Of a stretch of 28,099 nucleotides of DNA, positions 1 to 9,515 are shown one piece after another (within the stretch, counting starts at the first letter, position 1; the number at the start of each line of letters is the position of its first letter). The DNA is taken from positions 1-28,099 of the forward strand of contig JAQMWT010000554.1 of assembly GCA_029834535.1 (NCBI GenBank). The letters are read 5' to 3'. The DNA comes from Chrysophaeum taylorii. Lineage: Eukaryota; Sar; Pelagophyceae; Pelagomonadales; Pelagomonadaceae. The notes beneath the pieces were generated by a model. The model was not told where the DNA came from and searched no databases. It was given only the letters and a program-made list of their open reading frames with translations. A program made the translations under genes and the position numbers.

Positions 1-697
1 GTTACATATTGGACGAAGTATCGTCGCAATGATAACAAGTGACGGAGCGACCTGGAAGATGAGAGAACCAAATTGCATGCACATACGCGCGTCAAGCATA
101 ATCCCTGAAGTGTAGCGATAGGACAGCGGCTAAACTTATGAAACGTGTAAAGTAATATACGGATAATCATTTTGCGATGAGGATATCGAGATAAAGCATG
201 TAGGGTTGCCATAAGAACAAATAAATTTGCGTAGACTTGGGGTTGTAGTCTCGTGTAAGTCGCCAGTGGCATCATCAGATGGATGGGGAGAACTGAGGTT
301 TTGCAGTGTATGGCGCGTGATGGTGGATACAGGCTAGTGTCCTGTGCTGAAGAGTAGGGTGCCCGTGCAGAAAATGCAGAAGAGTTGGGCAACAGACGAA
401 AATGCCAATGGGCGATGGACACTTGAAGATAGTCGTGCCAGGGGGTTGACTTCAAGGTCAGTCAAAGTCGCATCTTTCGTGTTCTAATCAATAAGTAATC
501 CTGAACTGGAACAATCGACTGATCTATTCATTTCATGTCCTGAGTCGTTTTCCCAAGAATCAAACTTCCCTTGATGTACAACGCGAGAGAGCGCAGTGCT
601 TCCTGGTGAATCGTGGCAGTGACTGAAAGGTGAGACATTCGACAGAAGGGTGTTGTCGATACACAGGCATTACAGTATCTGGCGTGAGCGGCGCGTT
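1..697. other. Stretch with no recognisable gene
   Basis: I see no long open frame, RNA gene, LTR end or repeat here. It probably continues the transposon-derived DNA to its right, but nothing in the sequence shows this. Confidence 0.4.
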
Positions 698-2350
698 TCA
701 AAGGATAGGTCTGTGGACGGGGATGTCCGGGCGAACATGATGTGAGTCCTGTCCATAATGCGAGAACGTCCGATAATAAGTTGTGGAGACGTGGCGACTA
801 GCAGCAGTGAGGAATGAAGAGTAGATAGGCATGGCAGTTAACTTCCCTGATTCGTAACACAACTGGGTGGGGCTAGCGGTGTGCAGCAGTGACATTTGGT
901 GGAATGAGTAGAGCGCAATCCAACCTGCGGAGATTGGGGTTATCCTCGCAGGTGCTACAGGCGTCGACTGGGTGCGAATCGCAATGGCGGCTGTTGGGCT
1001 CAGAGTTCTGCAATATGGAACCTGCAGTGCTAACGGAGAGGAGCGAACCGGGTGCGTCATAAGAGCGCAATGCGCGAGTGCAGTCTGAGCTGTGTCCGAA
1101 GCATGATTCTGATAGCAATGTCGACAGATGCGGATGCGATCAGAACGGACGAGGATTTCGCGTGAGATTGTGTCGTAACAGAACATAGTGGTGCAGAGCT
1201 TCAACGTCAAGCATGGTGCTAGGAGGACGTGGGTGAGACAAGGACTTATGCGTGCGGCTATCATTTGGTGGCAGGCATTATTGCGCGAGACTAGCGATGA
1301 CGCGACGTTGGCGACTTTAGCGTGACAGAACGTTTGCATATGGCAGCATGCAGGATAAAATCGAGCGAGTGGAATGCAGAAGCTTGAAGGTGACCTGCAA
1401 GAGACGACGGAAGAGCGTGAGAGCTCTGGGTGCGTTGTGACGGAACTTAGTGTCATCACAAATCGTCAGGGATTTGGTCGTCAGGAGTTGCGTCAAGCGG
1501 GGAGGAACGACAGAATACTCATCAGGTCTTGGCGTGTGACAGAGGTCGGAGGGACTTCGGTACGTGCCTCAATTGATTCCGATGTAGCCAGAGTAGCAGA
1601 GGCATGACTGATACAGATCGAAACGAATATTGTCGTCGGTGGAAAACTAATGCGCCCTCGTAATTCGAACTGGGTGACTAAGTGCCGGTGAGACGGAAGA
1701 CCATGGTTGCAGAAACGAGCGCAGAGCCGGGCGGCGGTCGGAGGAGGCGCTTCAGCGGTGGCTGAGACGACAGTGTTCTGCGTATCATGAATCAAAAGGT
1801 GTTTGGGCATCGTACTGTGCGACAAGCGAGCGTGCGTCTCATTTGACTGTGAGTGTACCATGGGTATGGCGCTATGTTCGTAGTCTAAACCGAAAGGGGC
1901 GGTGAGCGTGCCGTCGCGAGTGCATAGCCGCGCGCGTTGTCTGAGCGCGTCGGAATATGACATGACGTGCGCAAGGCGATGGAGCTGAATCAGACGTGAT
2001 GGGACTGGCTAGTAGTGCCGGGAGCAGCATGTGGGGGTAGCGCTCAGAGATGAGGGTGGAACGCAGTCGCTTCTATCTTGGTTGCCGTGTGTCGCGGTAC
2101 TATGGGCGTAAACAAATGACATAGATAAATGCTTGTCCCAAACGAGAATGCGGTAAAAGTCGCATGGGGAGGTTGCATTTGTCTCTGCTGCAGTCAAAAG
2201 GGAAGAAACCAATGGAGAAACCGAGCACATGGGTGGCGTCTTGTGGCCAAAGTTCCTGTGGGAGTGGCTGAGGTGACTCCAAAGTAGGATTCCTTCTTGG
2301 TATGACTCAAGCGTTGCGATGAGTTCATGCTCGAGATCATAGTCGTCCAA
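698..2350 (-). other. Cluster of short minus-strand open frames, unidentified
   Basis: Three open frames follow one another on the minus strand: 698-1459 (253 codons), 1493-1963 (156) and 2009-2350 (113), in changing frames. None shows a motif I recognise. They are rich in Ser, Thr, His and Pro and may be chance frames or the frameshifted tail of the Gag-like unit that begins at 6796. The peptide ELRGRIS near 1651-1663 resembles short peptides coded at 3203-3216 and 5024-5038 on the same strand, which weakly favours a common coding origin. Confidence 0.2.
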
Positions 2351-3363
2351 TAGATGACTTTGGTGATCGCGAATGAGCGATGCGTCGACCTGGTGTCAGG
2401 GAGACCGAGGTGGTGCAGTGACCTGACTGGCTGAGTAGCCGTGCTGGTAAGATTCCAGCGGTGCGCATAATCTGCAGAGTGCTGACATTGGCGTGCCTGA
2501 TCTGCATGTGCTAATGCGGATTGCAGCGACAGGGAAGGGCCAGGTGCCTGGGGGGCTGAGAGGCGGCATTTGTCTTCCAGAGGCGAAGGGAACAAGCAAA
2601 GCTGTAGCTTCGTCTCGTCGTGGTCGGATAGGCGCAATGAGCTTGTGCGCGTTATCGTGGTGCGCTTACCTGTGCCTTCCTGATGTACCTTTGTGTCCTG
2701 TGGTGGTGCTTCTGCGAGCGGGACATATCTTAAGGATTGGTCCATCGGATGGGGTGCATCAGCTATGAATGAGACAGGAGCCAGTAGCAGTGCAAGGTCA
2801 GGTGACAGAACACGTTGCGTGTGGTCGAGTAATTGAGCGTTGGACCTGAGCATCGTCTGCATAGTCTGGAATCGTGCTGTGCAGTTGGTTTGCTTTTTCT
2901 CGTCTGCTACTTCAATGAGCTGGCTGGTGTAGCTGGCCGTTGTGGTCTTATCTTTCGTCTTGTCGTCCAATAGAGACTGCGAGATAGTACTCGTTGCTAT
3001 GTGCGAGACTACGAGTAGCTGTTGAGCAGCCGTGGAGAGTTGAGTGCTTTCTTGTCTGGCAGTTTCCGTGGCTTTGGAGTTCCAGAGACATGATTGCGCA
3101 GCTTCTGACGTCTTGGCATTGGGGATTGCCATAAAGTAACTCGTAAGTTCAAAGTCGGACGTCGGAAAATGCATCGAAAGACCTGTGAGGTCACCAATTG
3201 AAATACGCCCTCGTAAGGCGTGCGCGACGTGGTGCGGGCGTGAGCGACTTATGTTGGTGATCTGAAGGTCGTGAGATACTTTGCGGCGCGGAGTGTCGGT
3301 GGAAAATGGCGAGTGTCTTGGTGTTAGAGGCGGTGACACGGAGAGCATCGAAAAGCGTGTCAT
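2194..3363 (-). CDS. Hypothetical 389-codon open frame, possibly part of a frameshifted element
   Basis: I do not recognise this frame. Residues of about 60-200 have a plausible helical composition (alternating Ala, Gln, Thr, Leu with charged residues), while the last third is rich in Ser, Arg and Pro and looks less protein-like. It overlaps the 402-codon frame above it (3191-4399) by about 170 bases in another frame, as expected if one long frame had suffered a frameshift. There is no transmembrane segment, zinc knuckle or reverse-transcriptase motif. All the long frames from 6796 down to about 700 are on this strand, so it may be the 3' part of a gag-bearing retroelement with a non-standard internal region. 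It could equally be non-coding. Confidence 0.25.
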   Translation of the reverse strand: MTRFSMLSVSPPLTPRHSPFSTDTPRRKVSHDLQITNISRSRPHHVAHALRGRISIGDLTGLSMHFPTSDFELTSYFMAIPNAKTSEAAQSCLWNSKATETARQESTQLSTAAQQLLVVSHIATSTISQSLLDDKTKDKTTTASYTSQLIEVADEKKQTNCTARFQTMQTMLRSNAQLLDHTQRVLSPDLALLLAPVSFIADAPHPMDQSLRYVPLAEAPPQDTKVHQEGTGKRTTITRTSSLRLSDHDETKLQLCLFPSPLEDKCRLSAPQAPGPSLSLQSALAHADQARQCQHSADYAHRWNLTSTATQPVRSLHHLGLPDTRSTHRSFAITKVIYWTTMISSMNSSQRLSHTKKESYFGVTSATPTGTLATRRHPCARFLHWFLPF

Positions 3364-4399
3364 GCTCCAAGAGCAAAAGCGCGTTATGCGGGTGGTCCGA
3401 AGTCAGTGCAAAAAGGGGTGTGGCTCGCGGCTGACCTGTCTGCAAGGTAGGGCAGATGGGCGCGTGAGCTGAGATCCCGTGGTGGAGAGTATCCGGCCTG
3501 GAGTGCTTGGGGTCCAGTGCGGGAATTCGAAAATAGGGATCGCCGAAGGAGAGCGCAGGAGAGCCAAGGGCGATGAAAGGGTCAGTCCTGCTGGGTGCAT
3601 CCTTAATGGCGGAGATGCTGGGACCAGAGCAGTGAGTGCCGTAGTGACCAGGGTTGCCCATAGGCGTGTGGAGCATTCGAAGGTGCGGGCATGTGACATG
3701 CGTCCTCAAATGAGGAGTGACGTGCTGAGCGATAAGACGCTTTTGAGGGAGGCAACGTACGTGACTTGGGTGCATGTTTGTGGTGGAGCCGGCAGCTGGC
3801 GTGGAGCGTTTGTCGTACATTCCAGTGATGCGAAAATGCTGACAGAAGCGGCTCAGGTGGAGCGAGTCTGTGCATAGTGCGCAGAGAATGTTTCCTGAGA
3901 GCGCAACGTCGATTTTCCGGAGGCAGCGCAAGCGTGTGGCGTCCAGAAGAGAGCCATGCAAGGGGAGATAGAGGACCGAAGTGGTCGCAATGGAATTGTG
4001 CATAGTTCGCGGCTGATCGGGTCGTTCAGAACTCTCGAAATCTGTGTCTGTTGCTGCGGCCATGGGGAAAGCTTTCCAGAAGCGTGGTCGCGGTGAGACA
4101 TAAGGATCGGCAGCCGAAAGGATTGCGTCCTCTGACTGAAAGCTGGGGAGCGGGTGATCATGTGCTGCGACTGGTGATCGTGCGAAAACACCCATCGAAT
4201 CGTGACATGGTGGTCGCAGATAGGTCCATGCAATCTGCTGAGCAGTGTCATCAAGTGCATCCGGCCGAGAAGGTGGATGGTGGGTGCAGCAGCGAGCGCC
4301 GGTGAGCGGCAGTGCGCGTCTGTCTTCGGGGAGAGGAGGCGGCGAGGCGGAACCAGCTTCGAAGTGATCGGGAGCTGCTGATCGAAAGATATCGAACAA
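3191..4399 (-). CDS. Hypothetical 402-codon open frame
   Basis: This frame begins about 90 bases beyond the stop of the 768-codon Gag-like ORF and runs in the same direction. It is rich in Pro, His, Ser and Thr. The middle third contains several Cys and His residues in irregular spacing, and I could not fit a CCHC knuckle or an aspartic-protease triad. A competing minus frame (3853-4521) covers its first half, and I cannot tell which is real. No family is recognised. Confidence 0.25.
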   Translation of the reverse strand: MFDIFRSAAPDHFEAGSASPPPLPEDRRALPLTGARCCTHHPPSRPDALDDTAQQIAWTYLRPPCHDSMGVFARSPVAAHDHPLPSFQSEDAILSAADPYVSPRPRFWKAFPMAAATDTDFESSERPDQPRTMHNSIATTSVLYLPLHGSLLDATRLRCLRKIDVALSGNILCALCTDSLHLSRFCQHFRITGMYDKRSTPAAGSTTNMHPSHVRCLPQKRLIAQHVTPHLRTHVTCPHLRMLHTPMGNPGHYGTHCSGPSISAIKDAPSRTDPFIALGSPALSFGDPYFRIPALDPKHSRPDTLHHGISAHAPICPTLQTGQPRATPLFALTSDHPHNALLLLEHDTLFDALRVTASNTKTLAIFHRHSAPQSISRPSDHQHKSLTPAPRRARLTRAYFNW

Positions 4400-4489
4400 G
4401 GCGGGAGTGCCTGGTGAATCTGAGCTGATACCTGCAGGCGCGGTGAGTGCCTGCGAGTATGTTGACCGTTGGACCGTTGACAGCGTGTC

Positions 4490-6796
4490 TTATCCTTGTG
4501 GATACGGCATTGCGGGGGCATTGATGGTGCTTGGATTAGGCGGCTGATCTGGAATGGTCGAGGAGACCATCTTCGAGACTAGTGAAGTGGGTCTTGCTTC
4601 TTCGCTGTATGCATCATACCAAGGGGCTGAATCCGAGGGGATGTTGTCAATGGCCTGCGGCTCTTGTGCCTGGGGCATAGAAGACGGCGGAGAATTAGGT
4701 TTTTGGGTGTGGTTGCCATAGTCGATGTAGGCATAATACTCGGGAGCATCTCGAGGTGTCTCGTTCTTAGACTTGTCGAAAGTGGGAACGAGGTGGCTTG
4801 GTGTTCCTTCGACAAGGCTGCTTCCTGGGTCGTTGTGCCCGAGGAGAGAAGAAGCTCTTGTGCATGTTTTGGCAGCATGATGGTGAGCATGACCATCAGG
4901 CAAAGAGCTGTCTTTTGATAGGTCGGAGTTTGTCGACTCTTGATGTTGGTGGTCTTGTTTCTTGGTGGGACTTTGCACGTGGTGATCGTCGCTGGTGGTA
5001 GGGGTACGGTCGCCGGTGTTGGATGTACGCCCTCGCAACTCGGACGCGGGGATGTGGTCGAGTTGGGATGAACCAGGTGGCTGAGAAGGCGAGCGGGTGC
5101 TAAGGGGTTCAGGGCGTGCCAGATAGGCGAAGAGTGATGTGGCAGAGGAGGAGGGGCCAGAGATGGCGGGGGGTGGAGAACAGAGAGACGGAGTGGGTGT
5201 TGAACCAGGAGAACCAGGTCCGGGGCATCCGTGGGGGTGGTGATGATACTCGGGGAGAGGCGGGGGAGAGGCATTGGAGGTTGGTTCGGAAGGGGATGGA
5301 GGTTGGTTGTGGATGGGGAAAGGAGGTGAAAGAGCATCTTTAGTGGGGTGGGTGGCATCTAATGAGGTGAGAATGGTGTGGAGGACGGCGTTGGTTTCAA
5401 AGTGGGAGTTGCGGATATCAGCGTGGGCAGTTTCGAGTGCCTTGAACTGTGCGTGGGTGAGATGGAGTTCCACGTGGGTGGAGACCAGTTCGTCGGCTTG
5501 GATGGCGAGCTGGGCAGTGGCGAAAGCCAGGGCGGCGTCGGTGATGTTGAGTTTGGCGGCTGTGGAGGACAAAGCGTCATTCTTGCGAATGAGCATGGCC
5601 TTGGTTGCGGCCAATTCAGCGGTTTGGGAGCGGAATGCAGCCTTGGTGGTGGCCAACTCGCGTTGGAGCGCAGACGGGGGTGCATTGGAACTTTGAGAAA
5701 GGAGGTGGGTTTTTGCTTGGGTGGAGACGGAGGAATGGTCGTAGTCGTGGAATGCGTTGTCACGCGGGTGGAGATGCAAATCGGGGGAACAGCGACTTTC
5801 GAAAGGTGATGAGGGTTTGTCAGGAGGGTCCGATGGTTGGGCGGCAGTAGCTTGAGCCGGGGAAAGAGCTGGGGTAGGAATGGAAGTGCCGGGGCCGTCG
5901 TGGCTGTAGGTGGCATGGTCTTGTGGATGGAGAGGAAAGTCCTGAGGAGAGTGACTTGCGGAAGATGATGGATATCGGACAAGAGAATCCGACGGTGGGG
6001 CGGCAGGAGCTTGAGCCGCGGTGGGGGCTTGGTCAGGGATGACGGTGCCGGGGCCGTCATGGCCGTAGGTGGCATGATCGTCAGGAAGGGGATGAGTAGT
6101 GCGGCGAGGGGGTTGACGAGGATATTGGGGAACTTGAATAGATGGTGAAGGGAGAGTCGCCGATAGTGGGGAGTTAGGCTCCAGTGAAGGAGGTGGAGGC
6201 TCCGGTGGGGTTGGTGGAGTGAAGAGATTATTGTTGAGTGGTGGTGGAGTGTTCAACATTGCTGGTGCGATATTCGAACAAGGTGGAGTGTCCTCGTGAA
6301 TGTGGGGTATGCCAGGTTGTGGAGTAACCTTGGCAATGCCTGGGTCCGGAGGGAAGGCAGTGGGGTCTGAGACTTTGCCGTGGGGTGTTTGACATCCGGT
6401 GGAGTAGTCGGCATGAGGGGGGGTGACCATCGAGATGATCGGATCTTGGGTCGCGACTTCGTGAGAAGTTTGCTTTTGCTTGAGGGGAGTTGCCGTAAGA
6501 ACAGGTGGTTGGGGAGATTGTTCAAGTTGCTCGTCTTGATCGAGCTGCGCGTCTTGATCGAGTTGCTCGTCTTGAGCTTCGATTGCGGCAGTGACTTTGG
6601 CTCTGAGATCAGCGTAATCAGCGGCGTAATCAGCGGCGATTTTGACTTTTAAGGCAGCGTTATCGGCGGCGAGTTGATCTAAGAAATTAGCTTTGAGCTG
6701 TTGCAAATTAGCTTGGAGCTGGTGCCAGAGAGCTTGTTGTGTAGCGAATTGCGTCGCGACTTCCAGACTCGGGACTTGTGGGTCGTGAGTCGCCAT
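4490..6796 (-). CDS. Gag-like coiled-coil, Pro/Ser-rich protein (768 codons)
   Basis: An uninterrupted ATG-initiated frame lies about 200 bases inside the end of a gypsy-type LTR, the place of a retrotransposon gag. Residues of about 10-95 form a Gln/Ala/Asp-rich helical segment with short repeats (LDQD, LEQ, YAADYADL). Residues 150-400 are Pro/Ser-rich and include three roughly 53-residue repeat units. Residues of about 400-500 form a second long coiled coil with a 7/14-residue rhythm (ELAATKAML-type units). The C-terminal third is low-complexity and Pro/Ser/His-rich. No zinc knuckle, protease or polymerase motif is visible. A structural Gag of a non-autonomous LTR element is my best inference; a host coiled-coil protein cannot be excluded. 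The frame is remarkably free of stops beside its decayed neighbours. Confidence 0.5.
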   Translation of the reverse strand: MATHDPQVPSLEVATQFATQQALWHQLQANLQQLKANFLDQLAADNAALKVKIAADYAADYADLRAKVTAAIEAQDEQLDQDAQLDQDEQLEQSPQPPVLTATPLKQKQTSHEVATQDPIISMVTPPHADYSTGCQTPHGKVSDPTAFPPDPGIAKVTPQPGIPHIHEDTPPCSNIAPAMLNTPPPLNNNLFTPPTPPEPPPPSLEPNSPLSATLPSPSIQVPQYPRQPPRRTTHPLPDDHATYGHDGPGTVIPDQAPTAAQAPAAPPSDSLVRYPSSSASHSPQDFPLHPQDHATYSHDGPGTSIPTPALSPAQATAAQPSDPPDKPSSPFESRCSPDLHLHPRDNAFHDYDHSSVSTQAKTHLLSQSSNAPPSALQRELATTKAAFRSQTAELAATKAMLIRKNDALSSTAAKLNITDAALAFATAQLAIQADELVSTHVELHLTHAQFKALETAHADIRNSHFETNAVLHTILTSLDATHPTKDALSPPFPIHNQPPSPSEPTSNASPPPLPEYHHHPHGCPGPGSPGSTPTPSLCSPPPAISGPSSSATSLFAYLARPEPLSTRSPSQPPGSSQLDHIPASELRGRTSNTGDRTPTTSDDHHVQSPTKKQDHQHQESTNSDLSKDSSLPDGHAHHHAAKTCTRASSLLGHNDPGSSLVEGTPSHLVPTFDKSKNETPRDAPEYYAYIDYGNHTQKPNSPPSSMPQAQEPQAIDNIPSDSAPWYDAYSEEARPTSLVSKMVSSTIPDQPPNPSTINAPAMPYPQG
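5720..6085 (-). repeat. Tandem 159-bp (53-residue) repeats inside the Gag-like ORF
   Basis: The peptides HATYGHDGPGT and HATYSHDGPGT are exactly 159 bases apart (DNA landmarks at 6045 and 5886). A third, diverged unit (NAFHDYDHSSV) lies another 159 bases on. The periodicity is a multiple of three, so the reading frame is kept. The two proximal units are clearly similar and the third is strongly diverged. Confidence 0.7.
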
Positions 6797-6989
6797 CGTT
6801 TTCGGGGTTGCGTTTTGCGCGTTGTTGGTTGCCTTTCACACTTTTTCACACTTGATCACCAGTAGCAAGCGATGAGACTTGACTACGGTCTTAAAACTTT
6901 CAGGAAGCGAGAGATTGCTCTTGCCTGGAAATCGTGCGTCTTTGTCCGAGACGTCGAACGAGATCGATGTCTTTCGGAGGACGTTTCTC

Positions 6990-7395
6990 TACCAGCACCG
7001 GACTGGGTCCAAACCTAGAGAACAGTAAAAATCACTGTGCCCCTGGTAGAGAATGGTGGCAGGGTAGGCCACTCTTCTCGTCCTGTCCTCTTACGACACA
7101 AAGAGCGGCACGGTGTTCGACACAGCGATTTTGGGTGTTTACGTGTGAGTGTGAGATTAAGGGGGGAGGGGCCCTAACCCTAAATGGAATTTTCTATATC
7201 TAGGGATGGAGAGTCGACTTATGATAGCAAGATACTCTCTTCTCGAGAGAAAGGGATGACATCACTAGGAAACTGTGACATCACCAGGAAAGTAAGGAAG
7301 GGCGTCCCGTTGAGCGGGTACAAGCCTTAAGGAGTGGGGGTAAGCCTTAGCGAGCAGGAGTTGCCGCCACAGGACTCCCCTAGTGAGAAAACGAG
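6990..7395 (-). mobile_element. Gypsy-type LTR (minus orientation)
   Basis: Read on the minus strand, this segment lies directly after the integrase ORF and before the Gag-like ORF. A purine-rich stretch AGGGGAG (around 7375-7381) follows the integrase end and could be the polypurine tract. The segment between about 7000 and 7210 is clearly related to 21350-21580 read on the plus strand. Shared blocks are TAGGGTTAG, the CGCTGTGT block, a block ending in AGGACAGG, and a terminal CACAGT-ACTGTTCTCTA block. That second copy identifies it as a dispersed LTR. The exact ends are not certain: the 5' end is probably near 7370-7390, and the 3' end near 7010, followed by a possible primer site around TTTGGACCCAG. 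Confidence 0.6.
7257..7291 (-). promoter_or_regulatory. Direct repeat with CRE/ATF-like TGACATCA cores in LTR U3
   Basis: Two 16-base units, 7257-7272 and 7276-7291, differ at one position and read TGACATCAC-N-AGGAAA on the plus strand. TGACATCA resembles the bZIP (CRE/ATF) core. Tandem sites in the upstream half of an LTR are typical of enhancer repeats. The binding role is inferred from sequence only. Confidence 0.4.
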
Positions 7396-7401
7396 CTGCC
7401 C

Positions 7402-8990
7402 TCAGCGAGCTCGACGAGAATCACGAGCCTTGGCTGAACGAGCGTCTCGGGAATGGATTTTCTTGCAGACGCGCTCGATGACAGGTCCGGGGACGCGTCC
7501 ACTACGCAAAGTGAACGTAGGGATCAACACATCGATCTCATGCGGAGCGAAGTCGGTGACACAGGGAGTGGTACTGTTGTTGACCTTGGACTTGTCTGTG
7601 AAACTGCGACCGTCCACGCCCTTGTACTCCGGCTTAAGCTTGCGAGTATAGAGATGTGAGGTGGGCTTGTAGTAAGAGACCTTATCGTGCGGACCGAGAT
7701 CAGCGTAGAAATGCAGAGCGACTCGATCATTCACAAAATCATAAGGCTCATAAACTTCAGCCACATAGATCTTCTTGCGCCAATCGGACCGTTTGTTATC
7801 GGGGATCCGAAAGACGACGAATTTACCGTGCTTGAACTCATCTCGGAAGGTCTCCTTGGGCTTAGGCACGACTCGATCGACCACGGGAGAAACCATCACA
7901 GGGGTGATCTGACTGACATTAACAGTACGGCGCTCCGGAGGAGAATCGAGAGACTCAATCCTTTAGGTAACCGGAGACAAGCTTTCCACAATAACAAAGG
8001 TCCAGCGCCATTCCGGTCGAAGCTTATTTTGGAGGAAAGGGATGTAGAGCAAAACATGTGACCCTTCCTCGTACTCCACATCGACATGGTCCGCATTGTA
8101 GGCAAGTCTTTGGTTCCGGATGGCCTTCTCGCGAGCTTCGTTCGCCGTGGCGGTGTAGAATTTCAGCCTCTCGCGAGTCTCTGCCACAACATCGGAACGA
8201 GTTTTACGCAGGCGGCGGACATCGAGATCCATGATCGTATAATCCGTCGGCAATAGAGGCTGACGGTTGAGACGAAGCATGAAAGGTGAGATCCGAGTTC
8301 CCGGAATGAACTTGTGATTGTAGCAAAAAGCGATGTACTCCGCGAATTCGGGCCAGTCCGTGATTTTGCGGTCTTGAAGACACGCACGGAGTAAAGCCTC
8401 GATAAAGCGGTTTACCCGTTCAGCAGGATTGGCCTGAGCATGATACGGGATCGTGGTATTATACCGAACATTGAAGAGGTGACAGTACTCCTCCATCAAT
8501 TTGTTGACGAACTCCTTACCGTTGTCGGTACGAATCCGCCGAGGCAAATAACCTTTGAGTAATATATTCGCGACAAAAGACTCGAGGATCGCCTCAGCAG
8601 TCTTGTGGTGCAGTACGTCGAGAATCAAGAAATGAGAAAATGGATCAAAGAGGACGATGAGATACGTCTCGGGACCTGCACTGGGCAAGGGTCCAAACAA
8701 ATCCACACCAAGAACGGCGCGATCGCCATAATACACAGGTTGCTGAAGAAGACCTGCGCTCTTGGGTTCAGGCGTGCGAGCTTTCTTGCACACCAGACAT
8801 CCAGCAATGTAGGCACCCACCTCATTAGACATGTGGGGCCACCAAAAACGTTCAAGTATTGACTGCACCGTACTTTGACGACCCAGGTGACCACCATTGA
8901 GAGGGGTGTCATGGCACAGTCGGATGATGCGCGTCCGTAAAGTCAGGGGTGCGACTATCATCGGGTGCAAGTCGGGGCGGCACGGTAGAG
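7402..8990 (-). pseudogene. Ty3/gypsy integrase with C-terminal accessory domain
   Basis: The product would insert reverse-transcribed DNA into the genome. The zinc domain is visible as H-x7-H followed by CLVC. The catalytic core has Asp in VDLFGPL, Asp in RTDNGKEF and Glu in NPAERVNRF, the last two about 35 residues apart, as in the retroviral-type DDE integrase family. One in-frame TAA (7963-7965) separates the core from a further 165 codons (7402-7899). That segment has an SH3/Tudor-like flavour (KKIYVAEVYEPYD, VALHFYADLG), where many gypsy elements carry a chromodomain. A frameshift near 8970 links it to the upstream linker. The copy is inactive, but all catalytic residues are retained. 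Confidence 0.85.
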
Positions 8991-9515
8991 GAATCCCTTC
9001 ACGACTTGATAAGGATAGTTGGCTCCGTACCGACGAAGAGAATGGCCCTGAGCCATGCGATAGCGAATGTCTTCGCAAGTAGCATCAGGGATCTGCTCTA
9101 TGGCTAAATCTTCCAAAGTCAAATTGTCCGGAATCTGGTCGATGTACTCTTGGTAATCATCAGCATCACGGAAAATGCTAGGTTGGGTCTGCAGACGAGT
9201 CTTCTGACGTTGTCTCGTAGCGTGAGACGTAGCCAATTGCATCGGATCGTCGCCACAATCTTCTTCTTGCTCTGCAGGCAACTCAGTCGTGACAAACGAC
9301 AAAATGACATGACAGCCAGGTAATGGTACTCCTTTGTCATCAACAGGTCGAGGAAGTCCTTGGCACACTAAGTAAGCGTGGTTCAAGGGCTCACCGAACT
9401 CATCCGTCTCGATGACATGATCGATAGGATTGCGAGAGAGGCAGTCAGGGATGCTCATTCCCGGTGACTTCCCTGGCTTGTAGCCCAATTCAGGATCAAA
9501 ATTGGCAAGCCGCAT
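8958..9515 (-). pseudogene. Gypsy pol: RNase H tail and RNase H-integrase linker
   Basis: This frame begins with the end of the RNase H domain: FDPELGYKPGKSPG then PDCLSRNP, equivalent to the family's PGK-N-xADALSR ending. An acidic linker of about 110 residues follows, then the lead-in to the integrase zinc domain (YPYQVVKGFLYR). It is joined to the RNase H frame by a frameshift near 9515 and to integrase by another near 8970. Confidence 0.75.

Noticed and set aside
698..1459. 253-codon minus frame as a host gene
   Set aside because: Composition rich in Ser, Thr, His, Cys and Arg with no motif, and overlapping frames of similar quality; support is too weak.
1..4490. Search for reverse transcriptase (YxDD), protease or integrase motifs on the minus strand
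   Set aside because: None found in any of the three frames, so I did not call this region pol.
7170..7185. Telomere-like TTAGGGTTAGGG on the minus strand
   Set aside because: Only two units, inside an LTR. The related LTR at 21376-21386 carries the same block in decayed form, so it is LTR sequence, not a telomere trace.
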